Positions 11,612 to 24,600 of a DNA stretch of 64,000 nucleotides are shown here, piece after piece; the stretch's first letter is position 1; each line of letters opens with the position of its first letter. The translations under genes were made by a program, and so were the position numbers. The stretch lies in the NCBI GenBank assembly GCA_944989445.1, contig CALYLW010000162.1:295001-359000 (forward strand). Direction: 5' to 3'. This DNA is from Ampullaceana balthica (lineage: Eukaryota; Mollusca; Gastropoda; Lymnaeidae). A model generated the notes under the pieces. It ran no database searches, was not told the DNA's origin, and saw nothing but the letters and a program-made list of their open reading frames with translations.

Positions 11612-14600
11612 ATGGCCAATAGGGCGATAGGACGTTTAACCGTTCGCTTGACATCTAAACGCTTAACGCCACAGAAGGCACCCCTTGTTCTGGTATCGTA
11701 ATAAATATTTCAAATTTTTACTCTAAATGTCTCAATTTAATTTATTTGAAAAATGTGACTGTTGTGTAACGTGAGTGTGTGGGCTGTAGACAGCTCTGAG
11801 TGCTGTATCAGTTATCAGAATGAATGAGAATGACTCAGAATGAATGACATTTCTGAATGAATATCAATTAGTATAATATAGTTAAAACCGTTATGACATA
11901 GCAATGACAGTAATTACTTAAAGAAGCCTTGACTTTACACATAACAGTAGGAGTCATGCTTATAATAGTAATAATATATAATAATTTAATAGGCCGCTGG
12001 TAGACACCACGTAACGCGAGGTGTCCACCCACTACGGTGGATGACACGCATTATGCAGTCTGTTTATTTGGGTATACCCAGTCCACCTAAATAGCTTAAA
12101 ATTTATTTTTAAAAAGATTTATGATTTTAAAATTAATTTGGTGAAAGCAAAGAGAACGGTGCGCTCGATAAATCATATTTTTGGTTGCTATACTATATTA
12201 TATTTGTTGTTTTTTCTATTTTAATTTTAAAAATAGACAATTAAACCTAACCCAGACCCTAAAACTGAAACTACAACCTTAAAAAAAAAGACTCAAACGA
12301 AACTCTTTTTCTATTTTAATTTAAAAAATAGACAACTAAACCTAACCCAGACCCTAAAACTGAAACTACAAACTTTAAAAAAAAAGACTCAAACGAAACT
12401 CCAACCTCCACCTGACACCTAGAGCTCAAGAATCTAATGTCCTAACCGTGAGACCACAGAAGCTCATGTACCGTTTGAATTTTTAAAAATCTTATAAAGT
12501 AGTAAGAGCAAAATGTGACGTCACGTTTACGCGACACCCAAGCTTTACAGTGGATGCCGCGCATTGCGCGGTGTCTACCCACTTTGAATTTAATAACCAA
12601 TTTGCTTAAACAAAACTTTTATGTAAATGAACATGGATCCAGGATAAGGTAGGCTTAGGGGAAGGGCCAGTTGAAAAAAATCACAGTGACATTTAAAAAA
12701 AAAGAATACAAATTGGTTAAACAATTGCATGCCCATTTAATTTTTAAAAATATATTATATGGTACATTTAAATCAATAGCTATGTTTCAAGGGTAAGTAC
12801 ATGTATTATTCTTTTTAAAATAAAATTGAAAACCGACTAATTACTAATAATGTCTAATATTAATTAGAAAAAATATTGCTAATAGAGTGTTATGACTTTA
12901 ACCGTTCCCTTGACATCTAAAACGCTGAAAGTTTAAATGAGAAAATTTGATTTTTTTTTCAATAAATATTCACTGGTATCAATTTACTCCCTTTCCTTAA
13001 ATTTATTAAATCCCCACCTATCAAACTTATCTTATATTTTAATTTAAAATCCAACATTTGTGTTGGAGGTGTAGACATTTTTCTTTAGTTATGACATTTT
13101 GGGTAGCAGGGTTGTTGTCTGATTTTTGAATAGAGAGGAAAGAATCACATCAGACCTGGGTAGGGGTGTGCCGGATCCGTTTTTTCAAACCGGATCCGGA
13201 TTTTCTTATACAAAATCCGCCGGATCCGGTACCGGATTCTGGAATAATAATAAGCTTCATCCACTGAGTTAATAGTAAAATATTTCCAGATGACACTGCG
13301 TTTCTTGCTGGTCTTGGTCCCGCTACCCACATTCGAAGCCATGATGGTCCCACGGCTGAATTTAAATTCATTACTAAATTGAAAATTATTTAGAATTGTA
13401 GCTTGAACTAGCTTCGAAAATGAGATAAATTACCGTTATAAAGTTTTAAAGTATAAACTCCACTCCAATTTCAAGCATTCAATATGGCAAAATATTTTGT
13501 AACAGCTGAGCGCAGCGGGCCGCGGCTACGTCATACCGTCGTTTAAACCAAAGAGCACAGATCATAGCGCAAGGGAGAATCGCCGAAGATGGCTTGGTGA
13601 CATAGAGATCACCAAAGACCTTTCAATTTATACTAGACCGCTAACGTAATGTTAATTTTTACTCAAAAATGATACGCATTTTTAACAATTGAGTGAACGA
13701 TGATATAAATCAAAATATGAATTAAAATTACGGTAAATTTTAAAAACTGAGATAAATTTCTATCGCGTTAGGTAACCAAGTGGTAACCGACCAGCCAATC
13801 AGAGATAGCGCAATAGATAGCGCAATGCTTGCGCTATCACTTTTTTTGTTTACACGAGCACTCTAGTATAAATTTAAACCTCGTTGGAGATCACTTAATT
13901 GTTTCACTGTAATTTGGCACATAATAAGTTTCTATGTTGTTGTTATTATTATTATGCTTGGTGAGGAGACAGCTCCGCAGGCAGTACGGGTAATCTATAT
14001 CTCTGCACCAATGACTAAATGCTAAGCAGACTGACGTCAGGTCGATCAGTGTGTGTCCCTAAAAGTATTCATAGATAGGCTAGGTCAGCACAGGCCGGCT
14101 GGCTTGATGCAATTTGATGGTCGTCTGCCGTGCTCGGTAAGGTAGCGGGCTGGTGGCGAGACGCTTGGGCAGTATAGTTGCTTATTATTTCTGTTACGTC
14201 ATTGGTGATTGCGGTTAAGATGACGTCACGAATAATAATTACTCATCCCCGCACCATCATGTATGGGATTGGGCCAATTGGCCACTATTAGCGGTGCTGA
14301 CTCTAGCCTCTGGTATGTTCGGAATATTAAACATTAAACAAGCTCAACGCTCGAAACAATCGATTAATGTATCGTGATCGTGTGGAATTCGGGAAAGAGA
14401 ATTACTTTTATTTCAGATTATGATCCGGTGAGTCACAAAATCTGGCGAAATCCGGTATATTCCGGATTCCAGTTGTTCCGGATACATGTAAATCCGGCGG
14501 AACCGGATTCCGGACTGGATTCCGGCACACCCCTAGACCTGGGCATCACCAAACCCTATTTACATCATTGATCTTATATGAGTTGAATTTTGAGATAGTT

Positions 14601-16972
14601 TTTGTTCTGATATTATTAATTGTTCAAACAGTCATGGTACTGAGCTTGGTACATATCTTTATGTCAATATTAATCCAAAGTTGTTATTAATTTCACTTTG
14701 GTATCAATGATAATGATTTGCCTTTTAAATTTAAAGTAAGTGTGATGATATTATTTATTCATTTTAATTTTCTGTCGCTCTATTTGCTTACGTGTCCTTA
14801 ATTAGAAATGTGAAAAGCTTCATCAGTTTTTTTAAAAAGATGGCATGTATTTTTAAATAATGTACCAGTAACAATATTATTGGTATGGCTCCAGTCACAT
14901 GTTTTAAATAATCCATGGCTACAAATATTTTACTATTAGTTAGCATGTTGCACTTTTTGCATGCTGCATACCACAATATTGTATGTATATAATGATAAAC
15001 GTATTGTCTTAACATTTTGTACTTATATTTCATCAGACACCCAATGCTGTGAAGAAATTAAAGCAGTTAATGGCAGAAAGGCCAGAAATGGTAAGTGTTT
15101 TCAGATTGTATTATCTTTATCAATGGAAAATTATGAATATGAAAACAATCAAATCTATTGTTTCTTTAAAAAAAAATTTGAATTGCTTATGTTAAATCTT
15201 GCGAGTTAGATGAAGAAAAAAGTTTTAAAAAGCCAACAATTTTTCACTAACTAGATACTTTTTTAGTCTATGTAATCATTTTGATTTCATCACCGCAGGA
15301 GACCATGATGGTTAATTTATACAGACTGAGAATTTTACTATATTAAATCTTAACTTTAGGTGGAAAGAAATACACCCAGAGATCATCTTAAATATCTGTG
15401 ATGAAGAGAGTAGACTCTATCATCCAATTTAACATTTTTAGCTTTACAATATTACTTTAAAAATAGTATTTCAAGTGGTGAATTTGTATGTATACTCCAT
15501 GTCAGGTGATGAATTCCCTATCCATCTATAAATGCTGATGCTTTTTAGGCTTTCTTTTTACACTGTAGAAGTTAATAACTTGATTGTTTAAATAGGTGCC
15601 ATGCTGTGCTTCCTATAATGGTGACACCGATGACAATTAATCTAACAGTAACAATGACTTACCTGTAACCACTAAATTGTATTTTAAGCATTTTATACGT
15701 TTTATTTCTCAATATAAATGAAAGCTTGTGATACTGGTCATAATAAAAGTTTTGAAAAATATAATATATAATATTATCTCTTTTCCCCCCCTCCAGAACG
15801 GTGTGATGATAGGAGTGAAAACAAGAGGATGTAATGGTTTGACCTACACACTTGATTATGCTGAAAAAAAAGGAAAATTTGATGAAGAAGTCATTCAAGA
15901 TGGTTAGTTGTCTTTCATTTTATTATCTGGAACTCATCTCCTATTTTTTAATAAGCATTTCTTACTACAAATTTACATGTCATGTAAACCGAACCAAAGA
16001 ATTGGGTCACAACTACTACTTACTATGACAATTACCAGTAAACATGCAGTAGCCATGCAAATTTACTGAGTTTTCAAAGTGCTGTAAATTTAGTAGCAAA
16101 GATTGAAATGGGCTATTTATGGATTGCCAGAATTTCAGGATCACTTTTGCAAAATTGCGCCTGAAATTTTTCATTGACGTAGGTACTGGTAAAAATATTT
16201 AACACCGAAATATTAAATATTTATTTCAGACTAAGCTTTCATTGTACATGATTTTAGAATATTTTTGCTGAAATTTTGAGTAAGAACAAAATGAAATATT
16301 ACAAATTTTAACAATTGTACTATGTTTATGTTATCTTTGATATGTTACTGCATACTCATACATATTTGTTTATTTATTTACACAGCAGTTGTAAAATTAA
16401 AAACAACAATTAGTAATTCTATTCTATTTTCATACCAGCTAGCAATCATTATTGAAAAGATACATTCATTGTTTTTCAAAAGGGCAATTACCAGACCAAT
16501 TTATGAATATATGGATTTATGGATTTTATACTTATGTTTACAGATTTATATTTTTACTATCCTAATTATTATAAAATATTGACACAGTTGACAAATTATT
16601 ATTCAATTATCAATTAATGGTACTGCTGAAATGGTTGGCATTTTATATTATAAGCATTAGGCACATTTCTTATTGTTAGTGTTTGTTTGAAAATAATTTT
16701 TACTTTATGAAATCAAAATCATGATCATCTGTGAAGTTTGATTTTTTTTCTTAGAATTTAATGTCTTTGATTTCAAATCTTTCTTAGGATTATAAACTGT
16801 ACCCATTTTCCTTTTTTATTTAGGTGTTAAAGTGTACATTGATGCAAAAGCCCAGTTAACGTTATTGGGAACAGAAATGGACTACCAAGAAGATAAGCTC
16901 ACAGCAGAATTTGTCTTTAATAATCCTAATATCAAAGGGACTTGTGGTTGTGGGGAAAGTTTTAATGTATGA
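11612..16972 (+). CDS. ISCA1: Iron-sulfur cluster assembly 1 homolog, mitochondrial (A-type carrier)
   Basis: Four exons join in frame: 11612-11692, 15037-15090, 15797-15902 and 16824-16972. Introns start GT and end AG. The 129-residue product equals the usual length of animal ISCA1. Exon 1 gives a basic N-terminus (MANRAIGRLTVRLTSKRL), as expected for mitochondrial import. Exon 2 opens the A-type fold (TPNAVKKLKQLMAERPEM). Exon 3 holds GVKTRGCNGLTYTLDYAE with the first conserved cysteine. Exon 4 holds GTEMDYQEDKLTAEFVFNNP and the C-terminal GTCGCGESFNV with the paired cysteines. The family holds Fe-S intermediates and, with ISCA2 and IBA57, matures [4Fe-4S] proteins in mitochondria. Exon 1 is the least certain part: its donor is GTATCG, but its length and character fit the family. 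Intron 1 (3.3 kb) holds a MITE and a hAT element. Confidence 0.93.
12214..12398 (+). repeat. Tandem duplication, ~93-bp unit x2
   Basis: The block running from TTTCTATTTTAATTT to GACTCAAACGAAACT, including CCTAACCCAGACCCTAAAAC, occurs twice head to tail with few differences. It sits inside the 11999-12579 MITE. Confidence 0.8.
12403..12475 (-). mobile_element. tRNA-like SINE relic
   Basis: On the minus strand GAGCTTCTGTGGTCTCACGG and TAGGACATTAGATTCTTGAG have the look of a tRNA-derived head with a pol III A box. The B-box position (AGGTTGGAGTTTC) is degraded. Too decayed to call a tRNA gene. Confidence 0.35.
12880..12930 (+). pseudogene. Degenerate copy of ISCA1 exon 1
   Basis: TTTAACCGTTCCCTTGACAT followed by CTAAAACGCT matches the heart of ISCA1 exon 1 (TTTAACCGTTCGCTTGACAT then CTAAACGCT at about 11634-11663). 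Weaker similarity extends about 20 bp upstream. Single-base differences and an inserted A break the frame, so it cannot replace exon 1. It lies 1.2 kb downstream in intron 1. Confidence 0.6.
13161..14535. mobile_element. hAT DNA transposon with perfect 8-bp target duplication
   Basis: The terminal inverted repeats TAGGGGTGTGCCGGA (13161-13175) and TCCGGCACACCCCTA (14521-14535) are perfect over 15 bp. They are flanked by identical GACCTGGG (13153-13160 and 14536-14543). Eight-bp duplications with TAGGG/CAGGG ends are the hAT signature. CCGGATCC- and CCGGATTCC-type subterminal motifs repeat inside both ends, likely transposase binding sites by analogy. The only coding trace is a minus-strand BED-finger-like segment near the left end. 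1,375 bp, non-autonomous, in ISCA1 intron 1. Confidence 0.92.
13247..13342 (-). pseudogene. ZBED-type BED-finger fragment of the hAT element
   Basis: Starting at the ATG at 13342, the minus strand reads MASNVGSGTKTSKKRSVIWK and then YFTINSVDEAY. The VIWKYF(x)nA spacing matches the aromatic start of a BED zinc finger (xVWxxF...A.C..C). The expected zinc cysteines are not there and the frame then runs into CCGGATCC repeats. Probably the first exon of a deleted hAT/ZBED transposase. Confidence 0.5.
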
Positions 16973-17093
16973 CAGAGATAAATCATTTATGTGTTCATGG
17001 AACATTTAAATTTAAAACAGATTTATTTAAAAATGTACTTCGGGAAAGAGTTCTACGTTTACAGTCAAGTTCTAAGCTTCAGTTTCTTGAATT

Positions 17094-17099
17094 AATAAA
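17094..17099 (+). terminator. Likely ISCA1 polyadenylation signal
   Basis: AATAAA lies about 120 nt downstream of the ISCA1 stop at 16970-16972. It is the first canonical hexamer after the stop. Confidence 0.5.
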
Positions 17100-18721
17100 A
17101 GTAAAGAAATCCATCAACAATTTGAATGTAAGCTTGAATATAGCTCCTTTGTGGATAAAATGAGAATTTGTGTAGTGGCTTTAATTTTAAAAAAATATTT
17201 ACTTTAATTGAGTAGTTTCTTCAGTTTTTTATTTTAAAATATTTATTTTAAGTAAAATAATTATTTATTGAAAAAACTATTTCATAATTTTTTTACCGAA
17301 ATATCATTATCATGTTTAAAAGTAAGTAATTAGATTTCAGCAAAATATAGGCTCATCAATGACAAGACAATATTTATTTCATAAGGTTGATTCATGTAAT
17401 CGATTACTTGCCAAAAATGTATGTGTGTGAAAAAGTAATGCCTAGAGACATCACCAGTTTTAAATTTTTTTTAAAAAGGAATACTTGGATAAATGTTTTG
17501 GCAACAAATTCTCTGACATAAACAAGAAGTTTGTTTTTTAAATGAAATTTTTGTTGTTGCTTAAAATATATTTATAAACCAGGTATTACGAAGAAAACAA
17601 CAAATAGTGCCTGATTAGTAAAACTGCAGACTGAACTAGAACTTTGGCATTATTTAATTCTATACTGGTGTTGGATCGAATTGGTTGTCTTTCATTAACT
17701 TTGAATTGCCCATTGATCATCAAAAGATGACAGATCTGTATATACATTTAGTTCTAGTGATTTTTTTAATATATGCCATAAAATTAAAAAACAAATGAAT
17801 AAATTCATGCTATTGTCTTGTTAATTTTAAATTTATTTTTACTTTGGCAAGATAAATTAGGATTGCTGTGGTTTATCTCCAGTTAATTCAGCTGCTCAAT
17901 GAAAACATTTTGTAAAATATTTTTCTGCAACTATTTAAGAAAGAGAAGAGTGAAATTCTTTGTTACAAGTACAACTGTTTCATGATAGTCAGCTAACTCT
18001 TTTTCTTATATAGCTATCAATTAATTTCTGGAAATACAACAAAGATGTATATACATTTAATTTAGTCTAGTGTTTAAATTCATAGTTGTTGGAAATGTGA
18101 GAATGCCAGCTCGAGACAAAACATACATTATGCGATAATGCACAATACAAGATTGCAATTCATTCTAACTTCTGGAATTTCCTTGTGCGTGTCTATTGAA
18201 CATAGCATTACAACAATGGTCCTTGCGTTTCACTTGCATTGTTCCTTCACAGAATAACGTACTGGTTATCAAGTCCGCCTTATACGGGGAAGGTCCTGGG
18301 TTTAAGCCCCAGCGAAAACATTTTTAAAAATTTAATTAAAAAAAATATCTGTTTGTGCCCGTTCTTTTACTCTGTTAATGATTTAGTGACGGGTGAAGAC
18401 TTACTGAAAGACACAGTTGTCAAAATGGGGTGGGTTTGGGCAAACGACTGCGTGAATGAAAAGAAGGAACTCTGGAGAGAACCGCAGCGTAGCATACGCC
18501 GCAGACTTGCTCATCATAGACAGTGCAAAGAACGGTTGTTTGAGAGTACAGACACAAAAAGCTGCACTAAGCAAATAAAAAGTAGCAAGCAAACGTGAAG
18601 ACATGCACACTGAGGTTGTTGTTACCCGCCTCCCATTTATTACTACCATCCCTTAAACATAAACTGTGATTGGCCGACCCTAGCAAGGGTTAGTCATATT
18701 TAGGGTTGTTAATTGCGTGTT
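17100..18721. other. ISCA1-EXOSC3 intergenic; possible tRNA-like relic
   Basis: AT-rich and without a supported gene. At about 18248-18325, TACTGGTTATCAAGTCCGCC followed by GGTTTAAGCCCCAGC looks like a decayed tRNA-derived SINE head with a near-B-box. The overlapping open frame 18239-18598 has no family features. Confidence 0.35.
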
Positions 18722-18990
18722 GTTTTTAAATCCCTTATATTAACTTGCTTTGTAAGTTTAATCGGACATCCGAACCGACTATTTTTTTATAATTCTTTCA
18801 CGTGCCAGTTCTGTTCACGCGTCGACGCCGACCGTCGATGTTCACACCCCCTACCGTCTCTGCACCCGGTTTTAAAACCAGGGGAGATAATTCTGTTTCA
18901 GTCTGTAAATGTCGCCTTTAAAGATAATCACTACTTTTAGTTATGTCTCATATATAATGGATTTATAGTCAAAAACTTTGATTTTTACAG
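18722..18990 (+). mobile_element. MITE-like family copy, uninterrupted form
   Basis: It runs from TTTTTAAATCCCTTATATTA to GTCTCATATATAATGGATTT. It contains GGTTTTAAAACCAGGGGAG and AATCACTACTTTTAGTTATG, as in 9841-10040. It serves as the intact reference for the broken copy at 8829-10040. Confidence 0.7.
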
Positions 18991-19430
18991 CTACATGTAT
19001 TTATTTTTTTGGAAAACCGATTATCGATTATGTAACTTCGATTTTAAACCAATTATCGTTTTATAGCTGACTTCATAGAAGTTAGGGGTGTACCGAAAAA
19101 TGCAATTTCGCCTGCAAATGTCTTGAAACTAACAATGAGTTGGCAGTCGTCCGTCCCCCGTCCTCCCAAACCAACGTTCACTCGCGTTGTTTTGATTTCT
19201 TCGTGCTGTAGTTTGTGTCCGTTCTTTCTTCACTTTCTCTGCGGCGTATGCTATGCCGCGTGGCGTGTAGTTTCTTATATTTCAGTATCAGTATTTGAGA
19301 ACAAAGACTCTCACTGTTTAACTTTGACCTTAGCACTAGTAGCAATATACATGTATATTTCAAGCCTTGGCTGGCCAGTTGTATATAGACTTTGAAAATA
19401 AATTTGTTTTCAGTCATTTATACATATTCA

Positions 19431-19605
19431 CAGGGCTGGATTTAGACTTGATGGGGCCCTAAGCTATTTAAGATATGGAGGCCTTTTTGAAGTCCACATA
19501 TTCTATGTCAGTGCCAAATATGGAGAGAAAAAATTATGAAGGGCCCCCAAGAAGGCGGGGGCCCTAAGCTATAGCTTGTTTAGCAAATAGGTAAATCCAG
19601 CACTG
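19431..19605. mobile_element. hAT MITE, 175 bp
   Basis: Ends CAGGGCTGGATTTA (19431) and TAAATCCAGCACTG (ending 19605) are inverted repeats with one or two mismatches. Flanks CATATTCA (19423-19430) and CGTATTCA (19606-19613) form an 8-bp duplication with one mismatch. Internal GGGGCCCTAAGCTATTTAAG and GGGGGCCCTAAGCTATAGC are also repeated. Confidence 0.75.
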
Positions 19606-20299
19606 CGTATTCAGGGTGATTAAAAAATACCACAACTTTGAAAATCAAGAATTCTGCAAAGAAGAAAAGGAGAGCTAAGTTGTTCCTGTCGTTGATTTAA
19701 GGAAGCTCTATAGTTTCATTTGGTTTCTCATTTGGCCGCTGGGAGCGTGATGGCCCATATATCTTTCATTTCTGTTGTTAATGCAAAGATAACTGCTCAA
19801 CGAAAATCTTACTCTATCGAGTATGGCAGAAGTGAATCACCGACAGTAGTTCAGCGTGCATTTCTCCCTCTGTGATTTTATTCTAAGGGGGTAAGTTAAA
19901 GTAATGGTGTTTTGAGCACCTCTACCAGCTAACATTGAGGAACCAACAAAAAAAGGAATAACTGTAGCTGTCCAAACTGTTACGCCTGAGATACTACAGA
20001 GAGATGTACATCAATGGTGTAAGTGTATGGTTGCCACAAAATAAATACATTGGGAATTGCTAAATGAGCTCTGTCCCACATATTTAAAGACATACATTAG
20101 TGGTGTATGTTTGTGAAAAATAAATATATTGGGAACTGCCAAATGTTCTCCACTTCATTTATATAGAGACATTCATTATTGGTATATGTTTACCACAAAA
20201 AATAATATTAGACACAGCTAAATGAGCTTTGCTCATAAATGAATATTTTTTGTCTTTAAATTATTAAATAAATTATCTTGTCAAATTATCTATTACTAT

Positions 20300-21350
20300 T
20301 ATTGATGCACCTTCTATACAGAAGATTATTGTGTCTTATGCTTATCCATGTTATATGTGTAGTCTTACATATTTCTCCTGTTTTGTTCAGGTAACCCATT
20401 CCACCCCCAAATTCCCCATGGGAAGAAGTTGTATATTTTTGCAAATGGTAGAAGAAAAGTGTTTTTATGCATGTCTATCTGCGGGTTGTATTAGATTATC
20501 TTTGTGTTGAATTTCTAAGTAAGAATTACTTTTCTTATGTATTATTATGTACTACTTTTTTTATCCTCTGGTGTTTCTAAGTTTAAAGATTTAACTAACG
20601 GTGTCACTCTTGTCATAATGAATACTCTTCTGTAATGAATTTCACTGCTCTTTTTAAATTTTTTCTACTTTATCAATGTTTTCTTTGGTGGATGGGTCCC
20701 ATACAGAAAATGCATATTCTAGTACAGGTCTCACCAAAGTAAAGTAGCATTTTAGTTTTAGATTTTTTATTACATTTGTAAAACGTTCTCTTTATAGTGC
20801 CTAAGGTTTTTATTTTTTAAATTACTTCATTGACATGGGAATTCCATAATTTATTATTACTCCTAAGTATTTTGTATCTTTAGTTTGGATTAGTTGTTAT
20901 CCATGAATGAAATTATTTGCATTCGTTTTTTTTTCTTGATACTTTTAACAGTTGACACTTTTCTATATGGAGAGGACTAACTCTAACTCCAATTAGTTTT
21001 CTATTTTCATATTTCATTAAGATCTTTTTATAAGATTTCAGTATCTTGTTCTGACTTATTTTTCTACTTCTATAAATCATAAAATTGTCAGAAAATAAAC
21101 AAACTTTTGTTCTTAATGAGATGCTGTAGGATAAATCATTAATATCAATTAGGAAGAGCAGAGGGGTCTAGGACAATTCATTGTGGAACCCCTGAGTTTA
21201 CCATAATTGGTGCTAATTAAATTATTACAATTTGATCTCTTCCTAACAGGAAATTTTGAATCCACTGATGTATGGAACCAGAAATGACAAAGAATTTAAG
21301 TTTTTTAAGTAAACTAGAATGATGAACTTTATCTTCTTGTTAGCTTTCAT
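20300..21350 (-). pseudogene. Decayed LINE copy of the 33-kb family
   Basis: The + strand follows the antisense text of the 33.3-34.6 kb LINE in order: CTTCTATACAGAAGATTATT (20301), AACCCATTCCACCCCCAAAT (20394), GGTGGATGGGTCCCATACAG (20687), ACCCCTGAGTTTACC (21188) and AACTTTATCTTCTTGTTAGC (21326). Many indels and substitutions break every frame. It is older than the 33-kb copy and lies just downstream of EXOSC3. Confidence 0.8.
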
Positions 21351-21529
21351 TTTAGATCAAGTCTTTTTGTCGTTTGCAGTAGTTTCCCTATTTATTTACA
21401 CCATATCACTTGAATACAGTTCCCCATATCTATTAAATAAATAAATGAATTAGACAATGTTCAAAATTTGAGTGATTTTCTTTATAAAAATGTCAAATTT
21501 TGAAGAAAGTTAACTTAATTTTTGTATTA

Positions 21530-21535
21530 TTTATT
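21530..21535 (-). terminator. Possible EXOSC3 polyadenylation signal
   Basis: TTTATT on the + strand (AATAAA on the minus strand) lies about 155 nt beyond the EXOSC3 stop at 21689. AT-rich context makes chance hexamers common. Confidence 0.35.
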
Positions 21536-21688
21536 CACGATTTCTAAAGGCCTATTTCCAGGGTGTGATTAATTAAACTTAATTATGTTAAAAAGCTTCA
21601 AACAGTAAATAAGTAGGACTTCCATAAAACAAATTGTATTTATGCATGATCTTTAATACAACAAAGTTAATTTTAACACTTGAGGTCC

Positions 21689-24600
21689 TCAGTCTTCATC
21701 AATTCCTGAAGAAACTTTTGAAAGCTTTTTGCACATTGTTTCTATCTGCACATTGTTCATGAGCTCTGATGCCATCAATGCATTAGCCATTGCGATAGTT
21801 TGAATCTCATTGCTAGCCTTTACCCACACGCGACCATTTATTCCAATTGCAATCTCAAACTTGAAACGTTTTCCAAGCTGTTTTAGCACTACACAATCTG
21901 GATTTAGTAATCTGAAAATGGCAAAAAACAAATGACAGTGTTTATCTGACTTTCCTAAAAGAAATAAAAGCTTTGTTATTTTTTGCTGTGTTTGAATATT
22001 AAATCATTGCAAATGCTTTTAATACTTTCAATTAAATAAAATATAACATACCTGTTTCAATTTTATTTTAAAGTGGAAAGTAAATGTACTTTCCACTTCC
22101 TGATAAAGTTAATAAAAAAAGTACTGATCATTCAAGTTAAATTATTGAAATATATATTCATTCTTTAAAAAAATAATAATTTCATTTCATTTGATTTTAG
22201 TGGCATATTGAACAAAATTGATAAAAATGTAAGTTAAACCATATGTAAGGAAATTTTAAAATATATGATAAAATCACTTTTGTATGAGATTTTTAAAAAG
22301 GCAATTTTATTTTACAATTTAAGATTTAACAAAGATGATTTAGTGGAAATATCTCCCATTCGTATTTTAAGCTGGTTTTATTTAAAATTCTGTTGAAAAT
22401 TTTTAAAAATCAGAAAGTAAAAAAGGAATTACTTACTTTCTGGCTAAATTTAAATGACAGTGAAATAAAAATCCACCCTTTCGAATGACACCCATGCCAC
22501 TGCTACGTCCATGACTGTCAATACAAACCAATTCTGGCTCCATGTCTTTATTAGCCACTAGCAGCTTACCATAAACAATATCTCCTATCTGTAAAAAGAA
22601 ATCATTATAAAGTTTGAATAATAAAAAAGTGCGGCTAGCTAACACAATCCATTTATTCAAACAAAAGGTACCACAAATGTGTATAACATATGGTGAATTA
22701 ATAAAATCCAATTACATAGAGTTAATTTTAATTCTTATTATAATAAATTGTTCAAATTCAACAAACGGGAGTTAATGAAACAAATATTAATAGAGTTGAA
22801 ATAAATAGTTACTGTACCTTAACATCTGGGCGATTTCGTTTGGTCGCTCCTTCAAATGATAAATAAGATAAACTGGCAAGTTCACTGCCGCCAATATCAA
22901 CACGAAAAATATCACCAGGTTTTTGAGTTATAATCCCAATAACTGAGTCATTCTTCACTGGAACATACTGAAAAGTGTTTTTAAAATATTTTAATAATTA
23001 AATAAATAGTGATGCTGAGCCATATGTAATGATTAATGTCATTGAAACAATGCAAAGATATTGGACACAAACATAAATATACAAAAACTAATATAATCTA
23101 AGTAAAGAATTAGGCAATTTTCTTTTTCTTGATTTAATTTTAAAACATGTTTGTATTTGGAATTGTACCTTACTAATTTGAGAAAGGGGCAGACATTATC
23201 AGAAAATGTTCAATTATTTTAGCTCACAACAATTATTCTAACATGTTGAAATGCACCTGAGACCCTTTTGGCCCCCAAAATTAACTGTTTTGACAATAGA
23301 TAGAGCTTCAATTGTAAATTTATTTGAACGATAAGTGGTTTAAGTCTGAGAAAAGAAAAAAAAGTATTTTTAAAAATAAATCACTCTACAATTTTTTTAT
23401 GTAAACTTCAGAGTTCAGCATTTGTACTGATATTCAACTCTTTGGATAATTGGGGTGTGTTTAATTTATATCAAATGATTTCTGGCAGACAGCCAGATAA
23501 ATGTATTGAATAAAGGGGTGGAAAAACATGTGATCAACTTTCAGTCTCAAATAGTGCATATTAAGTAAAAAGTGTGTTTCTTTTTCGTTTAAACCAAGAA
23601 TGTTGTGATTAATGTTCAGATTGACACTTTCCTTACCTTCCAATTAATTTCTTTTCTATTTATCTTATCTTATCTTATCTTATCTATACAGACGCTCCTT
23701 CTATGCAGAAGATAGTTGCGTCCACAGACCATGACAGATGATCTGTTGGCAAGTGATGCAGCAATCACAGGCCACGGCTTTGTGGGTTCCACGCATTACC
23801 AGCCGCCTAACTACATGTAGTGTTAGGTACCCATTCGGAGCGGGGTGACTCAGGGACGCCCTAGGCCCCGGGAAAAAACCCTTGTCTTCACACGGATTCG
23901 AACCCGTGACCATCGGTACGACAGTCCAGTGCGCTGCCACTCGACCACCACTTAATATAAAATGACATATTTTTATAGAAAGTATTTTTGGCTGAAAGTC
24001 TGCAACATGATTTAGAACAGTATTATAAAGAAAAAACACACCTTTATTCAGTTATTTTGAAAGCAAGTTATTTTTCTTTCTTAAAATATTTAAGCTAAAA
24101 AAAAAGAATATCAATTTTGGCTTATTCTTTGTATAAGTATAATACTCTAGACTTTAATATTTAATTATCACCTTTAAAAAGCATATGGCATATTCATTTT
24201 ATGATTTATCATAAGAAATAGCAAAAATTTTGAAAAAAACCAACAAAAACAATGTTAAAGTAGGTACCACAAACTGGTGCAAAATTGCGTTTTTTCACCC
24301 TAAAGCTACAATTTAGCAGCTTTTCACTCACTTTTTTTCCATAATAAAAAAAGGATGTTATACAAATGAAAATTGTACCATTGAAAAGTGTATTTTAATT
24401 CCTTTAATTATATCTTGGTGGCAATTCCTTTAATTATATCTTGGCGGCTGGATAGCGAAGTCAATAGTGCACTCGCCTCACAAGCTGAGGGGCGTGGGAT
24501 CTAGCCCACATTAAAGCTACAATAAAAATGATGAATGACTAACGCTAAGAAAGTCCTCTGCTGACCTGGAAGGGAGATGGGGCGCCCACCAAGGTCTACC

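Larger units (their letters stand above)
11999..12579. mobile_element. MITE with ~25-bp inverted ends
   Basis: GGTAGACACCACGTAACGCGAGG at 11999 is answered by GCGCATTGCGCGGTGTCTACC ending at 12579. A second inverted pair (ACGGTGGATG near 12034 and CAGTGGATGCC near 12548) lies inside. About 580 bp, no coding capacity. It lies in ISCA1 intron 1. Target duplication not resolved. Confidence 0.55.

Noticed and set aside
18239..18598. 119-codon open frame on the + strand
   Set aside because: Starts in a tRNA-like relic, has no recognisable domain and odd composition, and overlaps an equally long antisense frame.
19084..19100. Possible left end of another hAT (TAGGGGTGTACCG)
   Set aside because: No matching right end and no 8-bp duplication were found.
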